From: Actinomycetota bacterium
Lineage (GTDB): Bacteria > Actinomycetota > Actinomycetes > S36-B12
Assembly (NCBI GenBank): GCA_005798555.1
Contig: SYJA01000023.1
Location: 1-58,786 of the forward strand
Direction: 5' to 3'
DNA length: 58,786 bases
Shown: piece after piece, positions 44,031 to 51,861 of the stretch
How the letters are laid out: every line of letters starts with the position of its first letter
Position numbering within the stretch: position 1 is the first letter of the stretch
Notes under the pieces: model-generated
What the model was told of the DNA's origin: nothing
Database searches by the model: none
The model's input: the letters and a program-made list of their open reading frames with translations, nothing else
Position numbers and translations under genes: made by a program

Positions 44031-45098
44031 GTGCTCAACGGTCGCCGTGATGCGCTTAGGCGGTTATTGGTCGACCCGGCCTGCGGGTTGCTCGTCACGT
44101 CACTGCCCAATATTCGTTATTTGAGTGGGTTTAGCGGCAGTAATGCCGCTCTGTTCGTATCCCATGATGATCCCGGCGACGACATTATCTGCACCGATGG
44201 GCGTTACCTCACCCAAGTCAAAGATGAGTGCCCGGACTTACCCGTACATGCGGCTCGATCATGTGCAACGGCACTGGTTGACCTGTTGAACGTAAGAGGC
44301 ATAGGGCGCTTAGCGGTTGAGGACAATCTGCCGATCGCCATCGAGCAGCAATTGGGTAAATCGGTGTTGCTGACGCCAACCTCAGGGTTAACAGAACAGC
44401 TGCGTGCGGTCAAGGACGCCGGGGAGATTGAACTGCTCGCCCGCGCTGGCCAGATTACGGCAGTGGCCATGGCCCAGTTATTTACTGAAATAAGGGTCGG
44501 AATGAGCGAGATCACGGTGGCCCGGCGACTTGAGCAGCTCTTTGGTGAGCTTGGCGCCGATGATCGGGCTTTTGAAACGATAGTTGCCACCGGGTCAGGA
44601 TCGGCGAGTCCACACCACCACCCCACTTCGCGGGAGCTGGCCGCCGGTGACCTAATGGTCGTTGATGCCGGTGCCAAGGTTTTGGGTTATCACGCAGATA
44701 TGACTCGCACTGTGGTGGTTGGCGCCGAACCGGTGGCCTGGCAAGTGCAGATTCACGGTTTGGTGCTTGCGGCCCAGTCGGCCGGGGTTGCCGCCTGCGC
44801 CCCGGGGGTGACTCTTAGTTCCATTGATGATGCTGCCCGTTCGGTTATTGCGGCAGCCGGGTTCGGCGAGGAATTTGGTCACGGCCTTGGCCACGGAGTG
44901 GGACTGGAAATCCATGAGGCACCGATGATCAACGCGCGGTCGGCGGGTAGCATTTGGGCTAACACCCCCGTAACCATCGAGCCTGGTATTTACCTGCCCA
45001 CGCAAGGTGGGGTTCGGATCGAGGACACTTTGGTAGTCGAGGTGGCTTCGATTCGGGTGCTCACCGAGATGTCGCGGGAGCTAGCCGTGGTCGGATGA
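44031..45098 (+). CDS. pepQ: M24B aminopeptidase, Xaa-Pro type
   Basis: The 355-aa protein has an N-terminal creatinase domain (YLSGFSGSNAALFV) and a C-terminal pita-bread domain. Metal ligands are visible as Asp in VVDAGAKVLGYHADMTRT (two Asp), His in GHGLGHGVGLEIHE, and Glu in VTIEPGIY and RIEDTLV. It should cleave Xaa-Pro peptides in the cytoplasm. GTG 44031 follows aroQ by 6 nt. The gene's position before efp is conserved in many Gram-positive bacteria. Confidence 0.88.
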   Translation: MLNGRRDALRRLLVDPACGLLVTSLPNIRYLSGFSGSNAALFVSHDDPGDDIICTDGRYLTQVKDECPDLPVHAARSCATALVDLLNVRGIGRLAVEDNLPIAIEQQLGKSVLLTPTSGLTEQLRAVKDAGEIELLARAGQITAVAMAQLFTEIRVGMSEITVARRLEQLFGELGADDRAFETIVATGSGSASPHHHPTSRELAAGDLMVVDAGAKVLGYHADMTRTVVVGAEPVAWQVQIHGLVLAAQSAGVAACAPGVTLSSIDDAARSVIAAAGFGEEFGHGLGHGVGLEIHEAPMINARSAGSIWANTPVTIEPGIYLPTQGGVRIEDTLVVEVASIRVLTEMSRELAVVG

Positions 45099-45140
45099 GG
45101 CTGGATTTTCGGGCACCAACGAGGAGCGGGAGATGGAAAA

Positions 45141-45701
45141 GTGGCAAGCACGAATGACCTAAAGAACGGGCTCGTCCTGAAAATCGACGGCCAATTGTGG
45201 ACGGTGGTCGAGTTCCAGCATGTGAAGCCTGGCAAAGGTCCAGCGTTTGTCCGCACCAAACTCAAGAGCGTGCTTTCCGGCAAAGTCGTCGAAAAAACTT
45301 TCAATGCTGGCATCAAGGTCGAGACCGCAAATGTCGATCGCCGCGACATGCAGTATCTGTATCGCGATGGCGATGACTGGGTATTCATGGACGTAGCCAA
45401 CTACGAGCAGATCACCGTTCCCAATGCGGTTGTTGGCGAGTCGTCCAAATATCTACTGGAAAATCAAGTCGCGAACATCTCGATTCACGAGGAGACCGCA
45501 ATCATCGTGGAGCTCCCTGCGTCTGTTGAATTAATGCTCACGTACACGGAGCCGGGCCTGCAGGGGGATCGTTCAACAGGTGGCACAAAGCCAGCCACTT
45601 TGGAGACAGGTGCGGTCATTCAGGTGCCACTATTCCTTGAGTCGGACACCAGGGTGAAAGTCGACACTCGTGATGGCTCTTATCTCGGTCGCGTGAACTA
45701 G
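45141..45701 (+). CDS. efp: Translation elongation factor P
   Basis: The 186-aa, three-OB-domain factor relieves ribosome stalling at polyproline stretches. The beta3-beta4 loop reads [10 protein letters not shown], with Lys in the PGKG position that other bacteria modify. PGKGPAF resembles the proline-containing loop that lets actinobacterial EF-P work without modification, as described for Corynebacterium; this is inferred. GTG 45141 has GGGAG (45128-45132) 8 nt upstream. nusB follows after 2 nt. Confidence 0.96.
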   Translation: MASTNDLKNGLVLKIDGQLWTVVEFQHVKPGKGPAFVRTKLKSVLSGKVVEKTFNAGIKVETANVDRRDMQYLYRDGDDWVFMDVANYEQITVPNAVVGESSKYLLENQVANISIHEETAIIVELPASVELMLTYTEPGLQGDRSTGGTKPATLETGAVIQVPLFLESDTRVKVDTRDGSYLGRVN

Positions 45702-45703
45702 GC

Positions 45704-46147
45704 GTGTCTGCCAGAGGTAGAGCCCGCAAGCGAGTGTTAGATATTCTGTACGAAGCCGATATCCGGGGGATACCTGCGCTCGAAGTTCTCCAGGCGCAGG
45801 TATCAAGGCGCGCGACGGAGGGTGAGCCCGAACTGAATATCTATGTAACCGAGATAGTGCATGGAGTAATTGAGCACGCCGAATACATAGACGAGGTAAT
45901 CAGCACTTATTCACTTGGCTGGACAATGCCGCGCATGCCTGCTGTCGACAGGTCCATTTTGCGCCTGGCCTGCTACGAGATTCTCTGGAATGACGAGGTC
46001 CCGGACGCCGTTGTTATTTCCGAGGCGGTGAATATGGCTCAGAGCCTGTCAACTGATGAGTCAGCAACCTTCGTAAACGGTTTGCTGGCCCGAATCAGCG
46101 AAACAAAGTCCCGGCTGACACCCCGGATGCCGGCTACAGATCACTGA
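45704..46147 (+). CDS. nusB: Transcription antitermination factor NusB
   Basis: The 147-aa helical protein carries the NusB start (RGRARKRVLDILYEAD), DRSILRLACYEILW and EAVNMAQSL blocks. It binds boxA RNA with NusE to suppress termination in rRNA operons. It directly follows efp, the usual arrangement. In many actinobacteria pyrimidine genes come next; here an exported peptidase gene does, 3 nt downstream. Confidence 0.94.
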   Translation: MSARGRARKRVLDILYEADIRGIPALEVLQAQVSRRATEGEPELNIYVTEIVHGVIEHAEYIDEVISTYSLGWTMPRMPAVDRSILRLACYEILWNDEVPDAVVISEAVNMAQSLSTDESATFVNGLLARISETKSRLTPRMPATDH

Positions 46148-46150
46148 TAA

Positions 46151-48016
46151 GTGAGCCATACTTGGCGGGTGTCCCACCGGGTGAGGTCCGTGATCTTGGC
46201 GCTGGTGGTCGGTGCGCTGCTTGCCGGACTTCCGGGCGCTGGCCTGGCCCAGGCCCGTTCGGATTTGGCCGAAAAAAAAGTCGGGTCAATCACCCTCACC
46301 GCCTGCGATGAAGTTATAGCCACGGCGGTAAAGGCCTGGTGCGGATCGCTACCCAGGCCATGGGACCCCCAGGATCTGAAGTTGGGGTTCTTCGATCTGG
46401 TTTTCGCCTTGGTCCTACCGGTAGCCGGGGAGGTCACGCAGCCAGCGATGGTGGGCATTGAGGGGGGGCCTGGTTATAGCGCGGTTGGCTCGGGACAGTC
46501 ATATGCGGACATGCTGGGGCCATTGCTGGAAAATCGCGCACTACTGGTCGTCGACCAGCGCGGCACCGGGGGGTCCAGTCCGGTCGACTGCCCAGAAGAT
46601 GAGTCCGTCGCAGCATGTGCTAGGTCACTCGGTGATCGCTTTGACCTCTACGGAACCGAGTTGGTGGCCCAAGACTTAAGTGCTTTGGTCACGGCCCTGG
46701 AGCTGGGTCAGGTTGATGTCTACGGTGATTCGTACGGCACCTTTGTTGCTCAGGTTTTTGCCAGCCACCACCCGGAGCTGGTTCACAGTTTGGTACTCGA
46801 TGGCGCCTACCCGGTTACTGGAGAGACAGCGTGGTATCCAACCCAAGGCCCCGCAATGCGAAATGCCTACACCGTGGTCTGTGCACGCACAAAAGGTTGC
46901 GGGGCAAAAAACACCGGCACCATGGAGTTGCTCGAGCGGTTGCTGGCGCAGGTGCGCGGGCAGGTGAATTCAGTGTTGGCGCCAGGGGCTGACAATGAAA
47001 TGCACCGGGTCCGTCTAAGCCCCCAGAATCTAAACGACGTTGTTTTCGGTGGCACGTACGGCCCGACCACCTACCGAGAGTTAAATGCGTCCCTGAGCGC
47101 GGCCCTCGGCGGGGACCCATTGCCGCTCGGCCGACTGGTGGCTGAATCGAAGGAAAAGATAGTCGGGGAACCAATTTCTGTTTATAGCCCCGGGCTGAAC
47201 ATCGCCGTGTCATGTCACGACTATCCGCAACTGTTCGAGATGGCCCAGCGACCAGCGGTGCGAAAAACCCAATACGGAGATGCGGTCGTAGCGCAAATCG
47301 AAAGCGAACCTGATTTGTATGGACCATTTCGAATCAGGGAGTACTTGACCTCGAATTTTGGTACCCAGTCACTATGTCTAACCTGGCCGGTCGCCACGCG
47401 GAATCCCTGGCAGATACCCGGACCACCTACTGGCTTCTACCCGGATATCCCCACGCTCGTCTTGTCGGGTGAGCTGGACACGATCACCACCGCAGCCGAG
47501 GGCGCGTTGGTGGCTAAGCAGTTCGCTCGAGCCCGGCACGTGGTCGTGGCCAACTCAACACACGTCACGGCAATGGAAGATGTGAACAAGTGCGCATCGG
47601 TGCTTGTCCGGGAATTCTTCAGCGACCAAGACGCGGTACTTGCAGGTTCGGGTGGTCAGTGCGCTGCGACTATTCCTCCGATTAAGGCAGTACTCGGTTA
47701 TCCAATCCGGACTAAGAGCCCGAGCGCTGGGGTGGCTCAAACCGCGTTGGACGTCATCGACAGGTACCTGCAGGCCTCGGGTTATCGAGGCTTGGGCCTG
47801 CGCGGGGGTTCCTGGTCGGCTAAGGGTTGGGGGCCAATAGTTATTGAGCTGGACGACTACCGGCTCTATCAGAACCTGCCGGTGACCGGCACCGTCCGGT
47901 GGAATTACGACACTGGCGCGGTGCGCGTACGAGCACGGGCAACTGGCCGCGATTGGGTTGGCCACTGGAATACCTACCAGCCTGAGTCGGCCGCACAAGT
48001 GCGGGAAATGCGCTGA
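46151..48016 (+). CDS. Secreted alpha/beta-hydrolase, TAP-like (S33) peptidase
   Basis: The 621-aa precursor has an N-terminal signal peptide (hydrophobic ~13-33, AQA cleavage site near 35) and an alpha/beta-hydrolase core. The EGGPGYSAVGS oxyanion region, DQRGTGGSSPVDC strand and nucleophile elbow YGDSYGTF are clear. A TAP-type C-terminal region contains the acidic GELDTITT and catalytic-His STHVTAMED blocks. It probably releases N-terminal peptides outside the cell. About 110 extra beta-rich residues follow the core. Homopolymers A8 (46272-46279) and G7 (46462-46468) lie in the coding part. No lipobox was seen. Confidence 0.83.
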   Translation: MSHTWRVSHRVRSVILALVVGALLAGLPGAGLAQARSDLAEKKVGSITLTACDEVIATAVKAWCGSLPRPWDPQDLKLGFFDLVFALVLPVAGEVTQPAMVGIEGGPGYSAVGSGQSYADMLGPLLENRALLVVDQRGTGGSSPVDCPEDESVAACARSLGDRFDLYGTELVAQDLSALVTALELGQVDVYGDSYGTFVAQVFASHHPELVHSLVLDGAYPVTGETAWYPTQGPAMRNAYTVVCARTKGCGAKNTGTMELLERLLAQVRGQVNSVLAPGADNEMHRVRLSPQNLNDVVFGGTYGPTTYRELNASLSAALGGDPLPLGRLVAESKEKIVGEPISVYSPGLNIAVSCHDYPQLFEMAQRPAVRKTQYGDAVVAQIESEPDLYGPFRIREYLTSNFGTQSLCLTWPVATRNPWQIPGPPTGFYPDIPTLVLSGELDTITTAAEGALVAKQFARARHVVVANSTHVTAMEDVNKCASVLVREFFSDQDAVLAGSGGQCAATIPPIKAVLGYPIRTKSPSAGVAQTALDVIDRYLQASGYRGLGLRGGSWSAKGWGPIVIELDDYRLYQNLPVTGTVRWNYDTGAVRVRARATGRDWVGHWNTYQPESAAQVREMR

Positions 48017-48054
48017 GTTGATAGCGTTCAGGTTCCCCTGCGAAAGGAGTACCT

Positions 48055-48537
48055 GTGAGCCCTGTTGTCGGCGATACCCTGCCAGATGTTGAACTTCGAA
48101 TGATGGTCGATGGTGCGCCAGCGACAGTTTCGAGCGCGAAGGTGCTGGGAGCAGGTCGCATTGTCCTGTTTGCCGTGCCGGGGGCATTCACACCCGGGTG
48201 CTCGAACCTGCATTTTCCGGGCTACGTGGAGCTGGCCTCGAGTATCGCGGCGACCGGGGTCGACGCCATCGCCTGTATTTCAGTGAACGATGTTTTTGTG
48301 ATGGATGCGTGGGGCAAAGCTCAAGGAGCAGGTGCGATCCTGCTGCTCGCCGATCCTGACGCAGCTTTTGCCAAGGCGGTGGGTATGGATGTTGATGCTT
48401 CTGGGTTTGGCCTGGGCATTAGATCAAAGCGCTATGCGATGGTAATTAGCAATGGTGTGGTCGAGGCATTTTTGCCGGAAGAGGACGGCTTTGGCGTGCT
48501 TGCGAGTACCGCCGCATGCGTATTGGATCAGCTTTAG
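48055..48537 (+). CDS. Peroxiredoxin, Prx5/AhpE-like
   Basis: The 160-aa thioredoxin-fold protein contains VPGAFTPGCSN, where the Cys is the peroxidatic residue and Pro/Thr complete the active site. CISVNDVFVMDAWGKAQ matches the Prx5 (BAS1/PMP20) group. It should reduce peroxides with thiol donors. A cysteine near residue 156 might act as the resolving one, but this is only a guess. GTG 48055 has AAAGGAG 5 nt upstream. The gap of 38 nt from the peptidase gene allows co-transcription. Confidence 0.87.
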   Translation: MSPVVGDTLPDVELRMMVDGAPATVSSAKVLGAGRIVLFAVPGAFTPGCSNLHFPGYVELASSIAATGVDAIACISVNDVFVMDAWGKAQGAGAILLLADPDAAFAKAVGMDVDASGFGLGIRSKRYAMVISNGVVEAFLPEEDGFGVLASTAACVLDQL

Positions 48538-48555
48538 CAACTCAATCCAGCTGTG

Positions 48556-48597
48556 GGTTTACGACTGCGTGTTTGCGACCGCGGGTTTGCGGCAGTT
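48556..48597. repeat. Degenerate 14-nt tandem repeat after the peroxiredoxin gene
   Basis: Three consecutive 14-nt units occur: GGTTTACGACTGCG (48556-48569), TGTTTGCGACCGCG (48570-48583) and the decayed GGTTTGCGGCAGTT (48584-48597). The array fills most of the 61 nt between the peroxiredoxin stop and the 3' end of tRNA-Leu. No coding capacity or hairpin explains it. It could be a decayed slippage product or a binding array. Confidence 0.65.
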
Positions 48598-48598
48598 G

Positions 48599-48672
48599 TG
48601 CCCCGGGTGAGATTTGAACTCACACTGGACCGAGTTTGAGTCGGCTCCCTCTGCCGGTTGGGGTACCGGGGC
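48599..48672 (-). tRNA. tRNA-Leu (anticodon CAA), short variable arm
   Basis: The 74-nt cloverleaf on the minus strand has acceptor GCCCCGG/CCGGGGC, anticodon stem GCCGA/TCGGT with loop CTCAAAC (anticodon CAA), T arm GTGAG/CTCAC with loop TTCAAAT, and discriminator A. The D stem is only about three pairs and the variable loop is 5 nt, so the molecule is class I in shape although canonical tRNA-Leu is class II with a long variable arm. I recall a similar short tRNA-Leu(CAA) near the pdtaR gene in other actinobacteria. The 3' CCA is not encoded. It diverges from the ANTAR regulator gene. Confidence 0.82.
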
Positions 48673-48733
48673 GCTGGGCCCAGAGTAGTCGGTCTTGTTT
48701 TGCGGCTGGTAGCCGCGTAACTAGGGTTTGGCT

Positions 48734-49333
48734 ATGACCAAGGATGCCGCAGCGGTGCACGTGCGAACCGTGGTGGTCGCCGAAGATGAGGTACTTATCC
48801 GGCTGGATTTAGCCGAGATGCTCGGTGAACTCGGTTATCAGGTGGTGGGACAAGCAGGTGATGGGGATCAGGCGGTGGCCTTGGTCCGCGAGTTGCGCCC
48901 CGATGTTGTTTTCTTGGATGTGGCGATGCCCGTCCGCGATGGACTTAGTGCGGCGGCGGAGATAGTTGCCGCAAAACTGGCGCCGGTGGTGATGGTGACG
49001 GCGTTCAGTCAGGCAGAGGTGGTGGCCAAAGCGGCCGCAGCGGGGGCGCTGGGCTACCTCGTCAAGCCATTTGGGGCCAGTGACCTCACCCCGGCAATCG
49101 AACTGGCCGTGGCACGGTGGGCGCAATTGCAGGAGTTGGAGTCGCAGGTGGGAAACCTGCAGGAGCGGGTGACTACCCGCGAGGTGGTCGATCGAGCCAA
49201 GATCAGGCTGCAAAGCGAACTGGGGCTAAGCGAAGCGGCCGCATTTGGCCGGCTTCGACAGCAGGCTATGGACGCGCGGTTGACTTTGGCCGAGGTAGCC
49301 GCCCGGGTGCTCGATGGGAACAAAATCAACTGA
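48734..49333 (+). CDS. ANTAR-domain response regulator (PdtaR-like)
   Basis: The 199-aa protein has an N-terminal receiver domain with the acidic VAEDEVLIR pocket, phospho-acceptor Asp in VVFLDVAMP, a TAFS switch residue and the VKPF lysine. A coiled linker (VARWAQLQELESQVGNLQERV) leads to a C-terminal ANTAR RNA-binding domain (VVDRAKIRLQSELGLSEAAAF). It resembles mycobacterial PdtaR, which acts in RNA-level antitermination when phosphorylated by PdtaS. No cognate kinase is in the window. Start ATG 48734 is preferred over the TTG at 48728. Confidence 0.88.
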   Translation: MTKDAAAVHVRTVVVAEDEVLIRLDLAEMLGELGYQVVGQAGDGDQAVALVRELRPDVVFLDVAMPVRDGLSAAAEIVAAKLAPVVMVTAFSQAEVVAKAAAAGALGYLVKPFGASDLTPAIELAVARWAQLQELESQVGNLQERVTTREVVDRAKIRLQSELGLSEAAAFGRLRQQAMDARLTLAEVAARVLDGNKIN

Positions 49334-49471
49334 GACCAGCGCTTTGGTAACGGTCAGGTCACGAACGGGTGTCTATCTGGGGTCCGTGTTTCCCTTCCGA
49401 AAGGTGGGCAAAGTAAGGTATCGGCAATGTGTCGGCACTTGCCGTCAATGTCCATGGAATCAAGGAGATGC

Positions 49472-50821
49472 ATGAAGCGCACAATGGTCATCAAGTCGGC
49501 CGCCGTGCTGGGGGTGGTCTCACTGGGTCTTGCTGCTTGCGGCGGGTCCTCGACGAGCACCGAGTCCAGCGCAGCACCGGCAGCAAGTGAAGCACCCGCT
49601 GCCAGCGAAGCACCAGCCGCTGAGGCACCGGCCGCTGAACCGGCCGCTGAACCGGCCGCTGACGAGTGCAAGAACCCTTCCCTCATCACCGCCACGTTGC
49701 TCCCGGCAACGGGCAGCCTCGCCTTCCTCGGCCCACCTGAGTTCGCGGGCGTAAAGATGGCAGTGGATGAGATCAATGCCGCCGGTGGCGTCCTTGGCGC
49801 ACCACTGGTGAATATCGATGGTGACTCGGGCGACACCTCGACCGATATCGCAAGCCAGACCACCGACGCTGCCCTCTCACAAGGTGCCCAGGTCATCATC
49901 GGTGCCGCATCATCTGGTGTTTCGCTGACCGTTATCGACAAGATCACCTCACAGGGTGTCTTGATGATCTCGCCAGCGAACACTTCGCCGGCACTTACCA
50001 CCTATGAAGATAACGGCTTGTACTGGCGCGTCGCCCCCTCTGATGCACTGCAGGGCGCGATCCTCGCCTCCACCGCCATTGACTCCGGCATCACCAAGGC
50101 CGCGGTCATCGCGCGTCAGGATGCCTATGGCGAGGGCTTGGAGAAGGCATTTTCCAAGAACTTCACCGAAGCCGGTGGTACCGTCACCAGCGAGCTCCTC
50201 TACGACCCAGAAGCAGCCACATTCGATGCAGAGGTTGCGGAAATCAAGGCGGGCGCCCCTGAGGCAGTCGTTGTGATCGGTTTCGAAGAGTCGGTCAAGT
50301 TGCTCCAGGAAATGATCAAGCAGGGTGTTGGCCCGGCAGATCAGCAGGTCTACCTCGTTGATGGCAACATCTCGACCGAGGCCTACAAGGAGTTCCCGAA
50401 GAACACGATGAAGGGTGTTATCGCCACGGTTCCTTCCGGCGAGGCCGACCTCACCGCGTTCAACGAGGCACTGCTCATGGTGGACCCGGCACTGACCGAC
50501 TTCACCTACGGCTCCCAGTCATATGACGCCGTCATGGTGGTAGCACTCGCTGCGAACGTCGCAGGTTGTGCTAGTGGCACCGCGATCGCTGCTGCGTTGG
50601 CAGATACCGCCGGTAACGGTGGCGAAGCCTGCACCACTTACGCAGATTGCTTGGCCCTAATCCAGGCCGGCAAGGACATCGATTTCAATGGTGTCACCGG
50701 ACCGCTGGACTTCAACCAGTACGGCGATCCTGCATCAGCGACCATCTCGATCAATCAGTACACCTCTAACGGTGCATTTGAAGAAATCGGCAAGGTCACC
50801 GCTGAGGTACCGCTGCCGTAA
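49472..50821 (+). CDS. livJ: Branched-chain amino-acid ABC transporter substrate-binding lipoprotein
   Basis: The 449-aa precursor has a lipoprotein signal with lipobox LAAC and lipidated C23. A long Ala/Pro/Glu/Ser-rich linker follows (~30-65), then a type I periplasmic-binding fold with the LPATGSLAFLGPPEFAGVKMAVDEINAAGGV start typical of Leu/Ile/Val receptors. GAASSGVSLTVIDKI and GDSGDTSTD blocks are consistent. ATG 49472 has AAGGAG (49462-49467) 4 nt upstream. A strong terminator follows. The permease and ATPase genes lie downstream on the opposite strand. Substrate specificity is inferred. Confidence 0.9.
   Translation: MKRTMVIKSAAVLGVVSLGLAACGGSSTSTESSAAPAASEAPAASEAPAAEAPAAEPAAEPAADECKNPSLITATLLPATGSLAFLGPPEFAGVKMAVDEINAAGGVLGAPLVNIDGDSGDTSTDIASQTTDAALSQGAQVIIGAASSGVSLTVIDKITSQGVLMISPANTSPALTTYEDNGLYWRVAPSDALQGAILASTAIDSGITKAAVIARQDAYGEGLEKAFSKNFTEAGGTVTSELLYDPEAATFDAEVAEIKAGAPEAVVVIGFEESVKLLQEMIKQGVGPADQQVYLVDGNISTEAYKEFPKNTMKGVIATVPSGEADLTAFNEALLMVDPALTDFTYGSQSYDAVMVVALAANVAGCASGTAIAAALADTAGNGGEACTTYADCLALIQAGKDIDFNGVTGPLDFNQYGDPASATISINQYTSNGAFEEIGKVTAEVPLP
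49628..49663 (+). repeat. Three in-frame 12-nt repeats in the livJ linker
   Basis: The unit CCGGCCGCTGAA occurs at 49628-49639 and 49640-49651, with a last-base variant at 49652-49663. It encodes repeated Pro-Ala-Ala-Glu in the tether between the lipid anchor and the binding domain. Copy-number change would alter tether length in four-residue steps without frameshift. Confidence 0.8.
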
Positions 50822-50850
50822 GGCGGGTAACTGTGTAACCAGCTAGTAGC

Positions 50851-50890
50851 CAGTGGGCCCCCTCCTTCGGGCGGGGGCCCACTGCTTTTT
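50851..50890 (+). terminator. Rho-independent terminator after livJ
   Basis: A 12-bp perfect stem (50851-50862, CAGTGGGCCCCC, pairing with 50873-50884) encloses a 10-nt loop with a TTCG core and is followed by GC and TTTTT (50886-50890). This is a strong intrinsic terminator for livJ, 30 nt after its stop. On the minus strand it follows livF by ~110 nt but lacks a T run. Confidence 0.93.
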
Positions 50891-50994
50891 GGGCAAGATT
50901 GCCAATGGCTACCGCTTCGCGGAAAGCAACGGAGAGTAGGTGTCGGCGCAGTGCGGTGAGTGCGTTGTTCACGGTGGCCGGGGCCGGTATTGGG

Positions 50995-51861
50995 CTAGGC
51001 CTTGGCGAGGGTGCCCAGGTACAACTCAATAACCTTCGGGTCGTTTGCCAATGATGCACCGGTGCCGGTGTAGGCGTTCTTACCCTGGTCCAGAACGTAG
51101 CCGCGGTCGACGATCTGTAGGCAGCGGCGGGCATTCTGCTCGACGATAATCACGGTGACCCCGGAGGCGTTGATGCCCTTGACGCGCACGAATACCTCGT
51201 CTTGGAGGGCGGGGCTCAGCCCGGCACTGGGCTCATCCAGCAGGAGCACGCTGGGCGCCATCATCAGGGCCCGGCCCATTGCGACCATCTGACGCTCGCC
51301 ACCGGAGAGCGATCCGGCGCGCTGTTTGCGTCGGGTGCCAAGGGCCGGGAAAAGGTCGGTAACAGCCGCAAAACGCTCGTTGAAGGACTTCGGGTCCTGG
51401 TAGGCACCCATCTGCATATTCTCCTCGATGGTCAAGGAGGGGAAAACATTGTTGTTCTGAGGCACGAAGCCCACGCCCCGCTTGACCAGCTGGTCCGCGC
51501 GCAGGTTGGTTATGTCCTCAGCGCGCAGGAGGACTGCCCCGGAGGTGACATTAACCAGCCCGAAGAGGGCTTTAAGCAGGGTCGACTTACCTGCACCGTT
51601 GGGTCCGATGATGCCGACCAGTTCGCCTTCCTTGGCGTACAGGTCGGAGCCGTTCAGGATATTGACCCCGGGGAAGTAGCCGGCGATGAGTTTATCGGCG
51701 CGGATCAAGGCGCCGACCGACTCTGAGGCGTGCTGCTGCTCAATGGTGGCCGCGTGGCCGTGCGTGGACCGAGAGGCGTCGAGATTTAGTTCCCGGGAGA
51801 ACTCCGAAATTTCATCGGGGCTGCCGGTCGGCGGCAGATCGCTGGGTTCGAGGAAACTCAT
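50995..51861 (-). CDS. livF: Branched-chain amino-acid ABC transporter ATPase LivF
   Basis: The 288-aa ATPase has Walker A GPNGAGKST, signature SLSGGERQM, Walker B LLLDEPSAGLSP and H-loop-containing VEQNAR, with the LivF-type GYFPGVNILNG start region. It powers the LivHM channel. The N terminus is about 50 residues longer than typical LivF (~234 aa): a polar, acidic/His-containing stretch before the ABC core. The ATG at 51861 overlaps the livG stop (ATGA), which supports the long form; a TTG near residue 52 could start a normal-length protein. Confidence 0.9.
   Translation of the reverse strand: MSFLEPSDLPPTGSPDEISEFSRELNLDASRSTHGHAATIEQQHASESVGALIRADKLIAGYFPGVNILNGSDLYAKEGELVGIIGPNGAGKSTLLKALFGLVNVTSGAVLLRAEDITNLRADQLVKRGVGFVPQNNNVFPSLTIEENMQMGAYQDPKSFNERFAAVTDLFPALGTRRKQRAGSLSGGERQMVAMGRALMMAPSVLLLDEPSAGLSPALQDEVFVRVKGINASGVTVIIVEQNARRCLQIVDRGYVLDQGKNAYTGTGASLANDPKVIELYLGTLAKA

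Noticed and set aside
49334-49471. ANTAR-type dual-hexaloop RNA target upstream of livJ
   Set aside because: A short CCTT/AAGG hairpin is present, but no tandem hexanucleotide loops with A1 and G4 as required.
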